NCBI RefSeq assembly: GCF_025024155.1
Contig: NW_026251726.1
Coordinates: 372,001 to 436,000, forward strand
Length of the DNA stretch: 64,000 nt
Source: Gamsiella multidivaricata
Lineage: Eukaryota > Mortierellomycota > Mortierellomycetes > Mortierellales > Mortierellaceae
Direction: 5' to 3'
The stretch's first letter is position 1. Each line of letters begins with the position of its first letter. A program made the translations under genes and the position numbers. Below are positions 1 through 11,090 of this stretch, piece by piece. Under the pieces are notes generated by a model that saw nothing but the letters and a program-made list of their open reading frames with translations, was not told the origin of the DNA and ran no database searches.

Positions 1-2865
1 GCGGTGCAGAACAACGACAATAACGGTACATAATATCGCCACCATCAATATCGTGCACAAGATAGTCATTGTCAGTCCGAACGCTCCATTTCTGCTAGGG
101 TTCAGCTCTATGAAAAGGGAAAAAATAAGAAAGCCTTAAGACACAATTCAGTTTTTCTTCTGCAAGCAATCCTATGCTGTGGCCCTGGAAACAATACCAT
201 CCCATGCAGGAGAATCTAGCGGAGGTGAGGTCGTGCCGTCATTGAAGGCGATTGGGGTGTTTATTGTAAGCGATTTGTTGAGGTATATTCCATTAGGAAC
301 ACTTGTGTTGTTTTGAAAACTGGCAATGGTTACTCGGCTACGGATTCACCTCAATAAAATATTGAAAAACAGGTCAACAATCAATGGTGGAGGATGATTT
401 TTCAACGGAAGATGGAAGTCAGACTGGACTTACACTTGTACTCGGTCTCCAGCATTGGATACAGTGAAGTTACCGATAGGCGTACTATACGACATCGATC
501 CAAGGTATTTGAGTGACAAGTCTTGGCTCCGCTTCCCGTGCAGGATCTGGGTCAGCATCGTGTTACGCTCATTTACGTCGGGAATCTGCAGGGCACGTTG
601 AACCAACTGGTTGTTTAAATTCGCCGCATGAATGTAGCGAATAAATTAGCATCTTGTTCAGGCTGGTTTTATCACCTTCCCTTGATTCGCCTCTCGGGTA
701 CTTACTTGTCTGTAGCCTTCGGCGAATACCTGGACGCAAGTATACGCAAAAGTCTCATGCCATGTCAACTGTCTTCTTCCCGACATCGGGTATCTGAAAG
801 GAAATGTATGTTTTGTAGTTGAGTTAGTCCATGGAGTACCTTCAACAACTGGTACTTTTCCATTCACGTCTGTTGTTAAACGATACTACTTACTCTTTCA
901 GATCCGAATTCGTCCACCTCGCTACAAACTTATCATAGGCTGGATCGCCAGGCATATTCCATAGAGCATCTGCCATAATCAACCCATTGAAATCTGAGGG
1001 ACTCGGGAGGACTGAAAGCGAGTTGGATAGATCGATAGTGGTCAACCATACATGATTTGGGCTGAAAAGCCCAGAATCTCTAAGAAAAATATAAACGACA
1101 TGCGTCAACTCATTGCCCGGGCGATTAATTCAACAAATCATCTGCGAAACAGACTGCGTCCTTACCGGATGGCCTGCAGGAGAGTAATTTGAGCAAGTCT
1201 AGGAGCAATAAGGACGTGGATGCGCGAGTCCGAGTTTAAAATACTCTTGATTGGTGCACGTGCTTGGTTGGCAAGCATTGAGGGCTGGTTATCGTCGTCT
1301 GGTAGCGGGATCCGTACCCTTATGACTTCAATATTGTTGCTGATGCACCAACTCGAGAATGACTTTTCGCCTATCAATACCAATGCGTTGGAAAATGACC
1401 ACTTTAGTTAACGTGACAAATCGCTTTTTATAGGCGTAAACAAGATAAGTCGATATGGTACCTAATAATCCCGGCACATCCGACGTATACAGGATGGAGA
1501 TTCTTCGCCAGCCATAATGTCGGATCACTGCCATCAATCCCTCGAGATATGTAACGACACCCGGCACTGTACGGAAAAAGTACCCATATGTACTCAATTG
1601 CGTTTCGTCCATGTTGTCTAGATCAGATATTCATACACGGTTTCACACTCAATAAATTCGAGAAAGAACAGAATGCAGTCTATAAAGGCAATATCGTCTT
1701 ACAAGTGCAAAAGGAACATTGGGGAATGCCGATACTAGAAGTCATAATAGCTTCTGCCATTGTCAGGTCCGAAGAAATATCACCAATTACGGCGCCCACC
1801 TATTTGTTTGAAAGAGAAGAAAAGAGATTCTTAACCAAATCATGTAAGATGTCTCTCCCTTCCTTGATTGATTGCTTACCTCCAGAGCTAGTAGGCGAGC
1901 TGTAGCGGAGATAGCGGCAGCCCCACCAGAGACATTCGTTCCTGGTAAGTTCTGTTGGCTGTCTCGCACTACTAGTGATATGTTCATTCCTAGTGTGAAA
2001 AAGAAGATAGATAATCAGAATGCTTGCAGATAGTAAACGAAACTCTTTTCTTGGTAAAATACACTCATACCAGGTATGACCTGCTGATTGTTCATATCCC
2101 TCACTGCCATTCGGAGCACCTGTGGACACGAAAACGAAAGCTTGCATTAGTAAGAAAGTACGCGTCAGAATTCGTAAAATAAGGCAAGAAACAACGCTCT
2201 GATATAGCCGCGTTTCCTTAACATACGCTTAAGCTAATTCGGGACAGATTCTTGCGATAGGTAGTGTCGTCCACGGGAGAGAATGGCAACAACACTCCAA
2301 ACTTAATTGTCTGCGGGAGGCCAAGCCAAGTCTCATTGAACTCCTGATCTGTCAATCCTGGAGCGTGGTAAGGCGGATCATAAGTTGGATGCTGTTCCTC
2401 ATGTGGTATATAAGTTGGTTCCGGAGGAGGCACAAGTATATTGGAGGTTGATGGCAAAGGGGAGAATACTATCGGCGGCACTGCTGTCATTGTGGCTTCA
2501 GCAGAGGTAACGCCACGGACGACGCCACAAAAGAACGAGAAACATATCCAGACAGTAAAAAGACGGGTCGGCGATATTTTTGAATAGTGGTGCTGGCCAG
2601 TAGATGTAACTGTGCTTCGATGCGCAGTGCTGTTGTACCCCGACCGCTTCTGATGCGGATGTTTCCGAATGCATGTTTGTATGCCTAGGTATAGCCATGG
2701 GCGTGAGTATGCTGTGCATGGAGAAGAGCATGCGTTGGCCATGGACTCGTCCGAGGAGAAGCTTGACACTAGCGTGGTCACCGATGGGCTCCTCGTAATA
2801 TTCCTCCTGGTCTGTACGTCCATCAAACCCTGAAACGACTGATGCACAATATTGAAACAGTGCAT
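1..2865 (-). CDS. Class C GPCR (GABA-B/glutamate receptor-like), C-terminal part cut off by window edge
   Basis: Multi-exon gene for a seven-helix receptor with an extracellular Venus-flytrap (ANF_receptor) domain, so expected in the plasma membrane. Exon 1 (about 2865-2227) carries a hydrophobic segment (LFTVWICFSFFCGVVRG) that may act as signal peptide or anchor, then FGVLLPFSP. Exon 2 (2119-2071) reads VLRMAVRDMNNQQVIPG, a ligand-domain signature. Exon 3 (about 1992-1880) reads ISLVVRDSQQNLPGTNVSGG, and the next exon GAVIGDISSDLTMAEAIM. Further ligand-domain exons lie near 1612-1330, 1090-890, 830-660 and 620-430. At the left edge (about 112-1) a hydrophobic stretch GLTMTILCTILMVAILCTVI fits TM1. 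Intron 1 has a TACTAAT branch point. The start is uncertain: about 115 residues precede the hydrophobic segment and an upstream exon is possible. The ligand cannot be inferred. Confidence 0.82.
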
Positions 2866-3391
2866 TAGAAGGGGCTGCGCTGGCTACTGTACGCGTCTGT
2901 TGATTAACAACATATATCAACTCCGCAATGCCCGTGCGCACTGTTAGGTGAGTTCCCGCCATGCGAGACCTGTCATACAACATCACTCCTGTATACAGAG
3001 ACTACTTACTTTTCCTTGCATAAAAGAAATAACGAGCAACAAAACGTTTATGAATTAGCCCCGAGGCTAAAATGGATTGCGTGTCAAAGAAGGATTCAGC
3101 ATTGAAATGAATGAACAGAATGACAGAATGGTGGATGCACACAGCAATGGACAAAGGTAAGATGAACAAGTAGAGAGTGATAGGTAACCAAGGAAGGAGA
3201 GAAGGAGAGAGGAAGAGATAGAGTGAATTACACACTCCCTCATCGCCCAATGAAGGACGAATAACGGCATCCTGTGTCTTGATAACAAAGGGCCCATTGC
3301 GATACTATCTTCTAGGTCAAATTCGCACGAGCGCTTTACTTCATTATCTTGGACATAATAGGTCTATTGGGGCATCTGTCGAGCTTGATTG
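2866..3391. other. Intergenic region between GPCR start and pyridoxal kinase end
   Basis: Holds the probable promoter/5' leader of the minus-strand GPCR gene and the 3' flank of the minus-strand pyridoxal kinase gene. Short ORFs at 3002-3297 are low-complexity (Leu/Ser-rich, from a purine-rich stretch around 3150-3220) and show no family resemblance. No other element is seen. Confidence 0.5.
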
Positions 3392-4265
3392 TTAATGTTT
3401 TCCCTTTTCTATCCAACTGAGCTCGACCGCTTCAACTCCTTGCTCATCCGGCTGCTCAATATCCTTCTTGCTCTGAATCAGCCGCAATTCACACCGTTTG
3501 ATCACTGCAGCAGACGATGCCTGCGTTCGATCTAGTTGCCCTCCAGATGTAATTCCCATTTGTGCCAAGTACGACCTCAGCACCACTGCCTTCATCGTCG
3601 CAACCACTTTGACGCAGGCCCTCACGAGCGGAGTGTGCATTTCCTTTGATCCGAGTCCATACGCGGACCCAGCCTTGGCAGGGGGTTGAGCCTCCACTAG
3701 TGCCTCATCTAACCATGCCACCAGCAATGCAGAGAACAAATCTCCGGTTCCCGTGAAATATCCATCGTAGGTGGGGAAACCAATAGCAAACACTTTCTTA
3801 GTCTCATCCTGATCCCCTTTACTGCTGCAAACACAGTACATTGAAGGCTCGGTCGTTTCTTCGTCCTTATGATGGTGATGGTGATGTGGATGCCAATGTG
3901 CAGCATGAGCAGCAACATCACTCGGCAAGAGGGACACCGATGTAATCACAACATTTTCTACCCCAGTAGTATGCAAGATATCGAGCACTTCCAGGCATGA
4001 CTTGACGTCTGTAATCTTTTTGTCGGCCAAGATTCTACGCGGATCCATTTGTTGTCAAACGAAGGGGCTGTCAGAGCGACGATACGGGATCACTTACTGT
4101 CGTTATCCATAAATATTAAATACTATGCAAGACAGTGAAGTACTTACTCTGCTTCAAACTGGTTAGGTGTAATGGCATTGGCGTACTTCATCAGCTTTCT
4201 GTAAAGCGGTATCACGTCAGAGTGCACGTAAAGCTGGCCATTGTCGCCCATTACAGGGTCCAGCA

Positions 4266-4298
<33 letters not shown>

Positions 4299-4939
4299 TG
4301 GCAAATCGTGATTTGTCGGCAAGAGATGTTAGGAGGCCAGAAGCGTTTCAATCGCCTGCGCCAAAAGAAACATATCAACCCATCGTATTAATAAGGAGGC
4401 TCACGTACCAAAGAACGGATCGCCATGCGTCCGCAGTTGGGCAATGATCTCAGTTACAGCTGACAGGTTCTGAGCGCTACCGATATATCCTGCGTGGAGA
4501 AACAACTCGATATTAGATTCTTGCTCGCGTCAAATGGTAACACCTACCACGCGAGCAATCATTATTTTCGAGGGATAAAGAGTGAAAGAGAAAGGGTTGC
4601 GGACAATACCTGTCAAAATATGCGTGTATTCAACGAGTCCGTTCGTCTGGAGTCCTTTGTACAACTGTAGCAGGTGCTCCCCGGTAGCCCTTTCCCCTGT
4701 CCACGATGGGTATCCTGCGGTAGAAAATGGGAATCAAAGAGCTGATTTAGCAGGACTGGCTGCAGAAAGCGCTGGCAAGAATAAATAGTATTACACGCAC
4801 CAGTGTGATTTGAAAAGTTGACGGTATTCATGACATCAACATCAAAACCAAGCAATTGCAAGGGGAATGTGGCAGCTTTATTGCCACAGTAGCCAGAGAC
4901 CATGTGGGATTGGATGCTGAGGACACGAGGGCTGGACAT
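3392..4939 (-). CDS. PDXK: Pyridoxal kinase (PfkB/ribokinase superfamily)
   Basis: Phosphorylates pyridoxal, pyridoxine and pyridoxamine with ATP in the vitamin B6 salvage pathway; cytosolic. Five exons: 4939-4801, 4714-4610, 4489-4409, 4265-4148 and 4034-3392, joining in frame to 361 aa, a little long for the family. The start at 4939 gives [19 protein letters not shown], then [20 protein letters not shown], the typical N-terminus. Exon 4 has [14 protein letters not shown]. The C-terminal half has the anion-hole/catalytic-Asp motif [10 protein letters not shown]. Extra length comes partly from a His-rich loop (about residues 191-203, [13 protein letters not shown]) followed by an acidic stretch. 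A 29-nt homopolymer lies next to the acceptor of intron 3. Function is secure from the whole-length motif pattern. Confidence 0.93.
4268..4296 (-). repeat. 29-nt poly(T) (sense strand) serving as polypyrimidine tract of pyridoxal kinase intron 3
   Basis: On the plus strand this is 29 consecutive A. On the coding strand it is an uninterrupted T run joined directly to the acceptor AG (4267-4266), after which exon 4 begins at 4265. It therefore doubles as a microsatellite and as the splice-acceptor pyrimidine tract. Confidence 0.85.
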
Positions 4940-5129
4940 GGCGGGGAATGGTGGAATTAGAGAAGGAAGGACTGATCCAAACGATCCCAAGCACTCCCCA
5001 CGACTGCGTTCAAGCAGTAAGGTTCATATGTCCACTGTAGACGATTGAAATGCAGGATATATTTTGGTGGCAATGCCTATGGTGCTATGCCATGATTTCT
5101 ACGTTGAGATTGACGAAATTGAGGCTGTC

Positions 5130-8100
5130 TCATGATCGCATGCGGATGTTGTATCTAATCTTGCTAATAGCCCGCTCGGTTTCGTCCATTTGTTCCTCCA
5201 GCATCTCGGCCTTTCTTCTTGTCATAGGTCCACCGCCCGAGATTGGAATCTTGCTCAGATCCGCTTGGAGCTATTGATCAACACAAACGAGGCCGCAACA
5301 TTAATTGGACATAAGAGACCCTGAAACGCCCAGGACATGTAATATGGGGGTACTGTTAATCTTACCCTCTCCTTCTCCTTTAGTAGGCTCTGCAGTTGAG
5401 CCGTCAGTTCCTCGACCGACTATTATTAAAATCAGAAATGGGATGTATCACATCAATGTCAAAGAACGTGTTCTTGCTCGAGCCAAATAAGCTAATATGA
5501 CGATTGTTACCTGCGTAGCGCCGGCTGAAGAAGGTAAAGGGTCGCCATGGATTGATGATCGGTTGTTGTTTGGGCTTCCTGTTGATAAAATGCCTGAAAT
5601 CGAACCAGCACTGCCGCGGTGATTCATCGTGGGCCTGGGTTCGGTATCCATGATACCGGTCAGTGCTGCTGATACGACCATGCCGCCTGTAGACGTCGAA
5701 AGAGGACCTGCAGTTGGAGGCAAGGCTGCTGCTGCCTGTGTTGCGCTCATGTTGAGCTGGTTGTTCGTCAAAATTGATGGTGAGGCGCCGTCAAAATTGC
5801 GGATATTTTGGAGTCCCGAAGGCATCATAGTAGGGTTCATCGGCGACATCACGTTTGAACCAGATGTCGAAAGAGTCTGAGATGATGGTAGTCCTCCATG
5901 CATCATCATTGGTGCTGTTGATGCACCCATTGAACCCATAGTGCCATCGGCGGCACCCATGTTCATTATCCCAGTGTTAGGACCCGCACTGTTCGAGTTC
6001 TCAATCATCAAGAATGAGCCATTAAGTTCGCCGTCCATAGAGACACGCCGACCAAAATGAGGGTTATTGAGCCTCTGCTCCTCCTGAAGTCGCTGCTGGA
6101 ACAGCACTGCCTGCCTTTGCTCGACCTCCAGGGATGCGCGTAAATTGACAATCTCAGTCTGTTGCTGAAGGAGCTGTGTTTGCTGCATCTGAACCTGCTG
6201 CTGAAGTTGGTGCAACTGATACTGTTGTTCCTGAAGCGCTTGTTCACTTGATAGGATAAAACAACGTGGAAAGAAATAAAATTCAGAGGATGCCTAGGTA
6301 TCGAGGAGCATATTCAGAAATGGACGCGTCTATTACTTACAGCCTAGCCCTCTGCTCCTTTTCCTGTGTCAGACTCTGTTGATGTGACAGAATCTCATTC
6401 TATGTCATCAGGGGTCCAAATATGTAAAAGTGTCAAGGATACAATTTGAAAGGTTCAAAACAAGAGCGCTATATCCTTCGAAATGTATACCTTCAAATCT
6501 CCAACTTCCTGTTTGTGCTGCTGGCTCGCAATCTCAGCGTTCTCTTGACATGATTCATGTTCTTTGACTGCATCCTTGAGGGCGTTGTTGTCGCGGAGGT
6601 GATTCCTGTATGCGGGTAAAGTACGTTTGGATGTGCACGCCGGATTAATAAACCTTCGTTGATGAACCGACGTTGTCTAAAATGCAGTCACCGTTTGACC
6701 ATTGTCGTCAACTTACGCTATGGTGTCCTGAAGCTGACTGATTTTGCCCAATAGCTGACCAGAGTCCTCCTGCTCCCGCGCTACCTTGACCTTTTCTTCG
6801 CATAATTCAGCTCCCAATTTCTCAATGTGGCGCTTCGCTTCGTCGAGTTCCTGTGTTGCAGAAAAGAGTGCCTGATGGACGTCCTGGAGCTCCGCAGGAA
6901 CGACCTGAAGTTCCAGCTGGTCAACTTCCTGTTGTGCCTGCGTCAGCTTCATTTCAAGTTCTATGCATTGAAATTGAGATCGTAATGCCCATCAGACTAT
7001 GAATACCACATCGGCAGGCAATTTAAGCACAATAGTACCTTTGTTGCGAGTCTCCATTTCCGCCAACTCTCGCTTCTGAGAAGCCGCTGTTTCTTCTAGT
7101 GCCTTTTCGTTCGCAGTCCTGGCGTTTGCAAGATTTGTCTTCAGATCCTCGACGATTTTCTCATATGCAGTCAGTTTCGATCCAGTTGCTGCCTGCACAG
7201 CTGTCGTCTCAATGACCCTGGCCTCTGCAGATTGCAATGAGTCCAGTGCAGTCTCGAGATCCCGTTCTAGGTCCGAGACCTGCTTTCTCCAAGTCTCGAC
7301 CGCCACACGTTCCTGCCTATATCCCTGAGCCTCTGCCTTCCAGTGCTCAAGCTCCTCGGTTAGCTCTCGGATAGTACTGCTGCTCTCGACGTCTATGGAA
7401 GCCTTGGGTAAGGAAGCCAGTGCTGGTGGTGTGAGAAGCATTGCTGTGGCAATTTGACCATCCGTGGTGGCGTGTCTGGACGCCAATGGCTGTGACAATG
7501 ATGACTGAAGCAGTACATGCTTTGTTGTTGCAGGTGCGGATTGTGCAGAGCATGGAGATGCGATAAATCGCGGCAGTGATGTCGTTTCTCTCTCTCTCAG
7601 ATCCTGCTTGGAAATGGCAATGCCAGGATGTGATGAACGCTGCTTATGACTCGAGGTAGAGCTAGAGACTGCTGCCCTGGAAGGAGCTGAGAGTCGAGAC
7701 CTCGCCTGTGCAAGCGTATTGGTTGATTGTGCTCCAGACGATGACAATGGGCTGGGGATTCCGGAGGACTTGCGTGTCAACGACAGAGAGTCTGCGCCAG
7801 CCGATGCCCGTGCTGTGGGTGCGGGAAGTGCCCCAGTTTTGAATGTCGGCCCGCGAATACCTCCCGCGCTGCTTGTATCAGTGGCTGCTCGTGATCCAGA
7901 TCCACCGAGTCTTTGTGCGATCGCATTGGCCTCTGAAAAGATGTGCTCCATATCCTCTGGGCTATTATTGCTGTTGGCCTGTCGCCTCTTTGTGGCCATC
8001 AGCGACATGTCTGATTGATGGTGTCGAAGTCCTATCGGCCGTGCTATCCCTCCAGACGCGGTATTCGTCCCTTTATAGTCAGATCTGATTCTTTGTGGTT

Positions 8101-8864
8101 TGGGTATACTGGTGTTGCCGCTGCCAACCCGAGCTCCCTCAACATCGCGTAAAGAAGAGGAACGCGTAATAGAGTTGTTGGCACTTTGCTGAAGCTTTCG
8201 CTGTGTCCCTTGCAAGCTTGAATATGTTGACCTCGGCCTAAGAAAACGTATGATGTACGCAACACCAGGAGACAAGGGGGTTAGAAGGTGGGGCCATGTC
8301 CATCATCAACACATAAAAACATATAAGGGGCAGGAGGAGGTCAACGATATGGCGGACGAGGACACCAGAAAACCGCGGATACTGTGGAGCAACACAGGGA
8401 GGAGGGGTGAGACGTGTACCTTCGTAGCTTTGACTGAGCAGGTACCGGAGAGGTGGACTCGTCATCGCTGTCCTTCAGCATCTGCAACAGCTTGACGGAT
8501 CCTATGTCGTCGTTGGAAGCTGATAATCGGAATAAAGGCATATGTCAGCACCCATGTGCCAATACAATATGTTGGTCAAACAATACACAGGATGGATAGA
8601 TAGTCGTGTGGGGTGGAATTGGCCTCTCCTATGTCATAAATAAGAGTGCATGTAAATAATACCGTCGGTGAAAGACCTGTCCAGGTCGGAGTCGTCCTCG
8701 AGCGAGAGAGCAGCGAGCTGGTTGAGGTTCACGGGCCAGCGGACTTGGCTGGGTGCCTTGAGGGAGGAACGGTGGTGGGACGAGTGTGGGAGTCCTGTTG
8801 GCCCTGAGCCCGTTCCTGAGCTGTTGTGGAGCGCCACGCCCTGGCTGAATGTACCCATGACCAT
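5130..8864 (-). CDS. Long coiled-coil protein, cytoskeletal/centrosomal-like, family not recognised
   Basis: Multi-exon gene. First exon about 8864-8660 (MVMGTFSQGVALHN..., later LNQLAALSLEDDSDLDRS), then 8541-8425 and a large exon about 8240-7040. The large exon encodes a Ser-rich basic region with many SxIP/KxS-like stretches (TRKSSGIPSPLSSS), then predicted coiled coil from about TIRELTEELEHWKAEAQGY onward. Coiled coil continues through exons near 6952-6715, 6600-6490, 6410-6350 and 6240-5510, the last with a Gln-rich helix (LQQQVQMQQTQLLQQQTEI) followed by a Met/Gly/Ser-rich linker. The last exons (about 5420-5130) encode a short conserved-looking tail with SKIPISGGGPMTRRKAEMLE and a final helix ending NIRMRS. 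A microtubule- or spindle-pole-associated role is only a guess from the architecture; no enzymatic domain is visible. Confidence 0.7.
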
Positions 8865-9332
8865 GACTGAGGAGACAAGAGTTCTTTGAGGTGATTGCTG
8901 TTACTGTCGCTGTCGCAGTTGCTGTATGGTGGGCGATTGCTGAAGAGAGATGAGCAGAAAAGTCCTTGGGAGAATAGAATCTGGCGAGAAAGAAGGAGCT
9001 GTGGTGAGTGTGATGAGCAAGTGTAAAGGAAAGGAAAGGAAGTATGCAGTAGCGTAGTGCAAGTAGCATTATCCGGTGGTTCTACTTGTGTCTGTTCTCC
9101 TCCTGACTTTGCCACAATGTCCGCGCTGCTGCCATGTAATTAGTCTACCCCTTGCGACGCCACTTCTTCATGCCTCGCTCTTGTTTGCTTTATGAAAAAT
9201 ATCTATAGATTCCTGCGTCTGTATCTTTGTTTCGATCATTACAGGTCTTCTAACCTTCCAACTCACGTCGCTTGGTGGAGTCAAAACAACAATGCGCGTT
9301 TTTTATTAAACAGGAACATCTCCCTAAACCGT

Positions 9333-9588
9333 CTAGTACTGCCTTTGATAGGGCCCATCGCGCTGGAACCCAGGGCCATTATGTGGTGGTGGAGGGCGAG
9401 AGTTGGGATAGTTTGGCGATCCCTGCTGTGGTCTGTTGTTGTAACCTTGCTGCTGTGGGTAAGGAGGGTAATTAGGGTTGTATGGAGGCGACATAGGCTG
9501 AGGCGAATAAGGACCGCCGCGGCCGTTCTGAGGATAGTGTGAGGATGGAGATTGAGGATGATAGTACGGCTGCTGCTGCTGCTGCTGC

Positions 9589-9620
<32 letters not shown>

Positions 9621-11090
9621 TCCTGCATAGTGCGGATTATAGTAACTTCCTGAAGCCAAGGACCGATCATCAGGGAAATCTTCACTGAACGCGCTCTCCG
9701 CATAGGGGTCCTCTCTACCGCCAGCAAATTGGGGTGAATAAGGACCTGGACCAGGACCTGGACCAGGACCTGGGCCACGCTGAGGGGGTCCATTTCGAGG
9801 GGACTGTTGATGTTGCATCTGAGGGTCGTATGGGCCATTCTGGTGTTTGATACCATTCAGAGGCATGGGGCTGGCCGTCGGAGGGAGCGAAGGCATCATG
9901 GAGACAGTCGATTCTGTCATGGCGACCGAAAGCAGATGGTCGGGAGGCGCACCATTGGACCGATCGTTTGAGCGATCATTGGGACGGTTCTGGTGCTGGC
10001 TGTGAGAAGAGCTTTCCAACAACATGTCTACTGACCCAATGCTTTGTTTGTGGCCCATCATCTTGTGGTTGTGAGCCTGTTGCGCCTGCTCTAGGGTCAG
10101 GTAGGCACTATCGCGATCGGATGAATACGAGGAGCGGGGACTACCCTTGGATGGCTGGGGTCGGCGAGCATCGGGCGCCGAGGGAGATTTTGTCACATAG
10201 GTATCTAGAGAGTCGAGTCCTCGGAGGTCGCGCCGGGGGTCGATGTCCTCTTTACCCAAGTAATATTCAGGCGCTGGGGTCAGGTTGCCGTGCATAGCAT
10301 CTTTTGTTTTCGGAGGACGCTGTGCGCCAATGGCTCCCTCAGTTGAAGGATGATCTGGGCCACCGTAGTAGTCGTTGACAAGATGATCACCGTAAAAGGC
10401 GTTAGAATTTTGCTCTTCGTGGGGACGTGGAGGTCGGTTGCCTTTATCTCCATGTTCGTCCTTCTGAATGCTACCAAGGCTGACGGATCCAGGACCGTCA
10501 GCGCCAGGTTTGATACCATTGTTATGGCCCTGTTTCTCGCTGATGGTGTTATGGAGGGCACTTCCAGGCTGGGCAAAGAGCTCATCTCTCATTCCAGGAC
10601 GGAACTGCTGCTGCTGCCGGAACTGGGCCTCTGGACGATGCGCGGGTACAGCATCGATGCCGTCTTCAGGCGCCAGGGCCATGGGCCCTGAGATAGCATT
10701 GTGGGCCGAACGAGGGGTTTCCGTGGTTGCTACGGGACCGGCCTTGCCGCCATTTTTGGACGCGTCTGCGACACCGACAGCAGCCCTCTTGCGTCTCTTG
10801 TAGAAGAGGACGCCCACAAGTGCAACCAGGAGGGCCACTCCTGCGGCAATGCCTCCAATAAGGGCACCAGACACACCGCTTTCAGGCGCTGGAGTAAGGG
10901 AAGGGGTTGGAGATATGGTAGCAGTGATGGACGTGGTGATGGACGTGGCGGTCCCAGTACGCGTTGCAGTACGCGAGACACGGCTCGTCGATTGGCTGGT
11001 GGATCTGGCAGTGCCTGTTGGCGTGCCTGTGGCCCCCCTAGTCGTGGTGTGATGAACAGTGGTGGTGATAGTGGTGGGATGGTCAGCCAT
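9333..11090 (-). CDS. Single-pass membrane protein with Ser/Thr-rich ectodomain and polyQ/Pro-rich cytoplasmic tail
   Basis: Intron-less 585-aa frame. Residues about 1-70 are almost only Ser, Thr, Arg and Pro, as in O-mannosylated cell-surface ectodomains. One membrane segment follows (GALIGGIAAGVALLVALVGV) and then a stop-transfer FYKRRKRA. The remaining ~480 residues are hydrophilic and disordered: a GPGPGPGPGPG run (near 9740-9775), a polyglutamine tract of about 18 (near 9569-9622) and a Pro/Tyr/Asn/Gln-rich C-terminus. The layout resembles fungal Mid2/WSC-type wall sensors, but no WSC Cys-rich domain and no cleavable signal peptide are present, so the helix itself may be the signal anchor, or an upstream exon is missing. 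The sensor role is inference. Confidence 0.72.
9569..9622 (+). repeat. (CTG/TTG)n trinucleotide repeat encoding polyQ on minus strand
   Basis: The stretch of GCTGCTGCTG units with TTG interruptions reads CAG/CAA on the coding strand and encodes the polyglutamine tract of the membrane protein at 9333-11090. Interrupted trinucleotide microsatellite, in frame. Confidence 0.9.
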
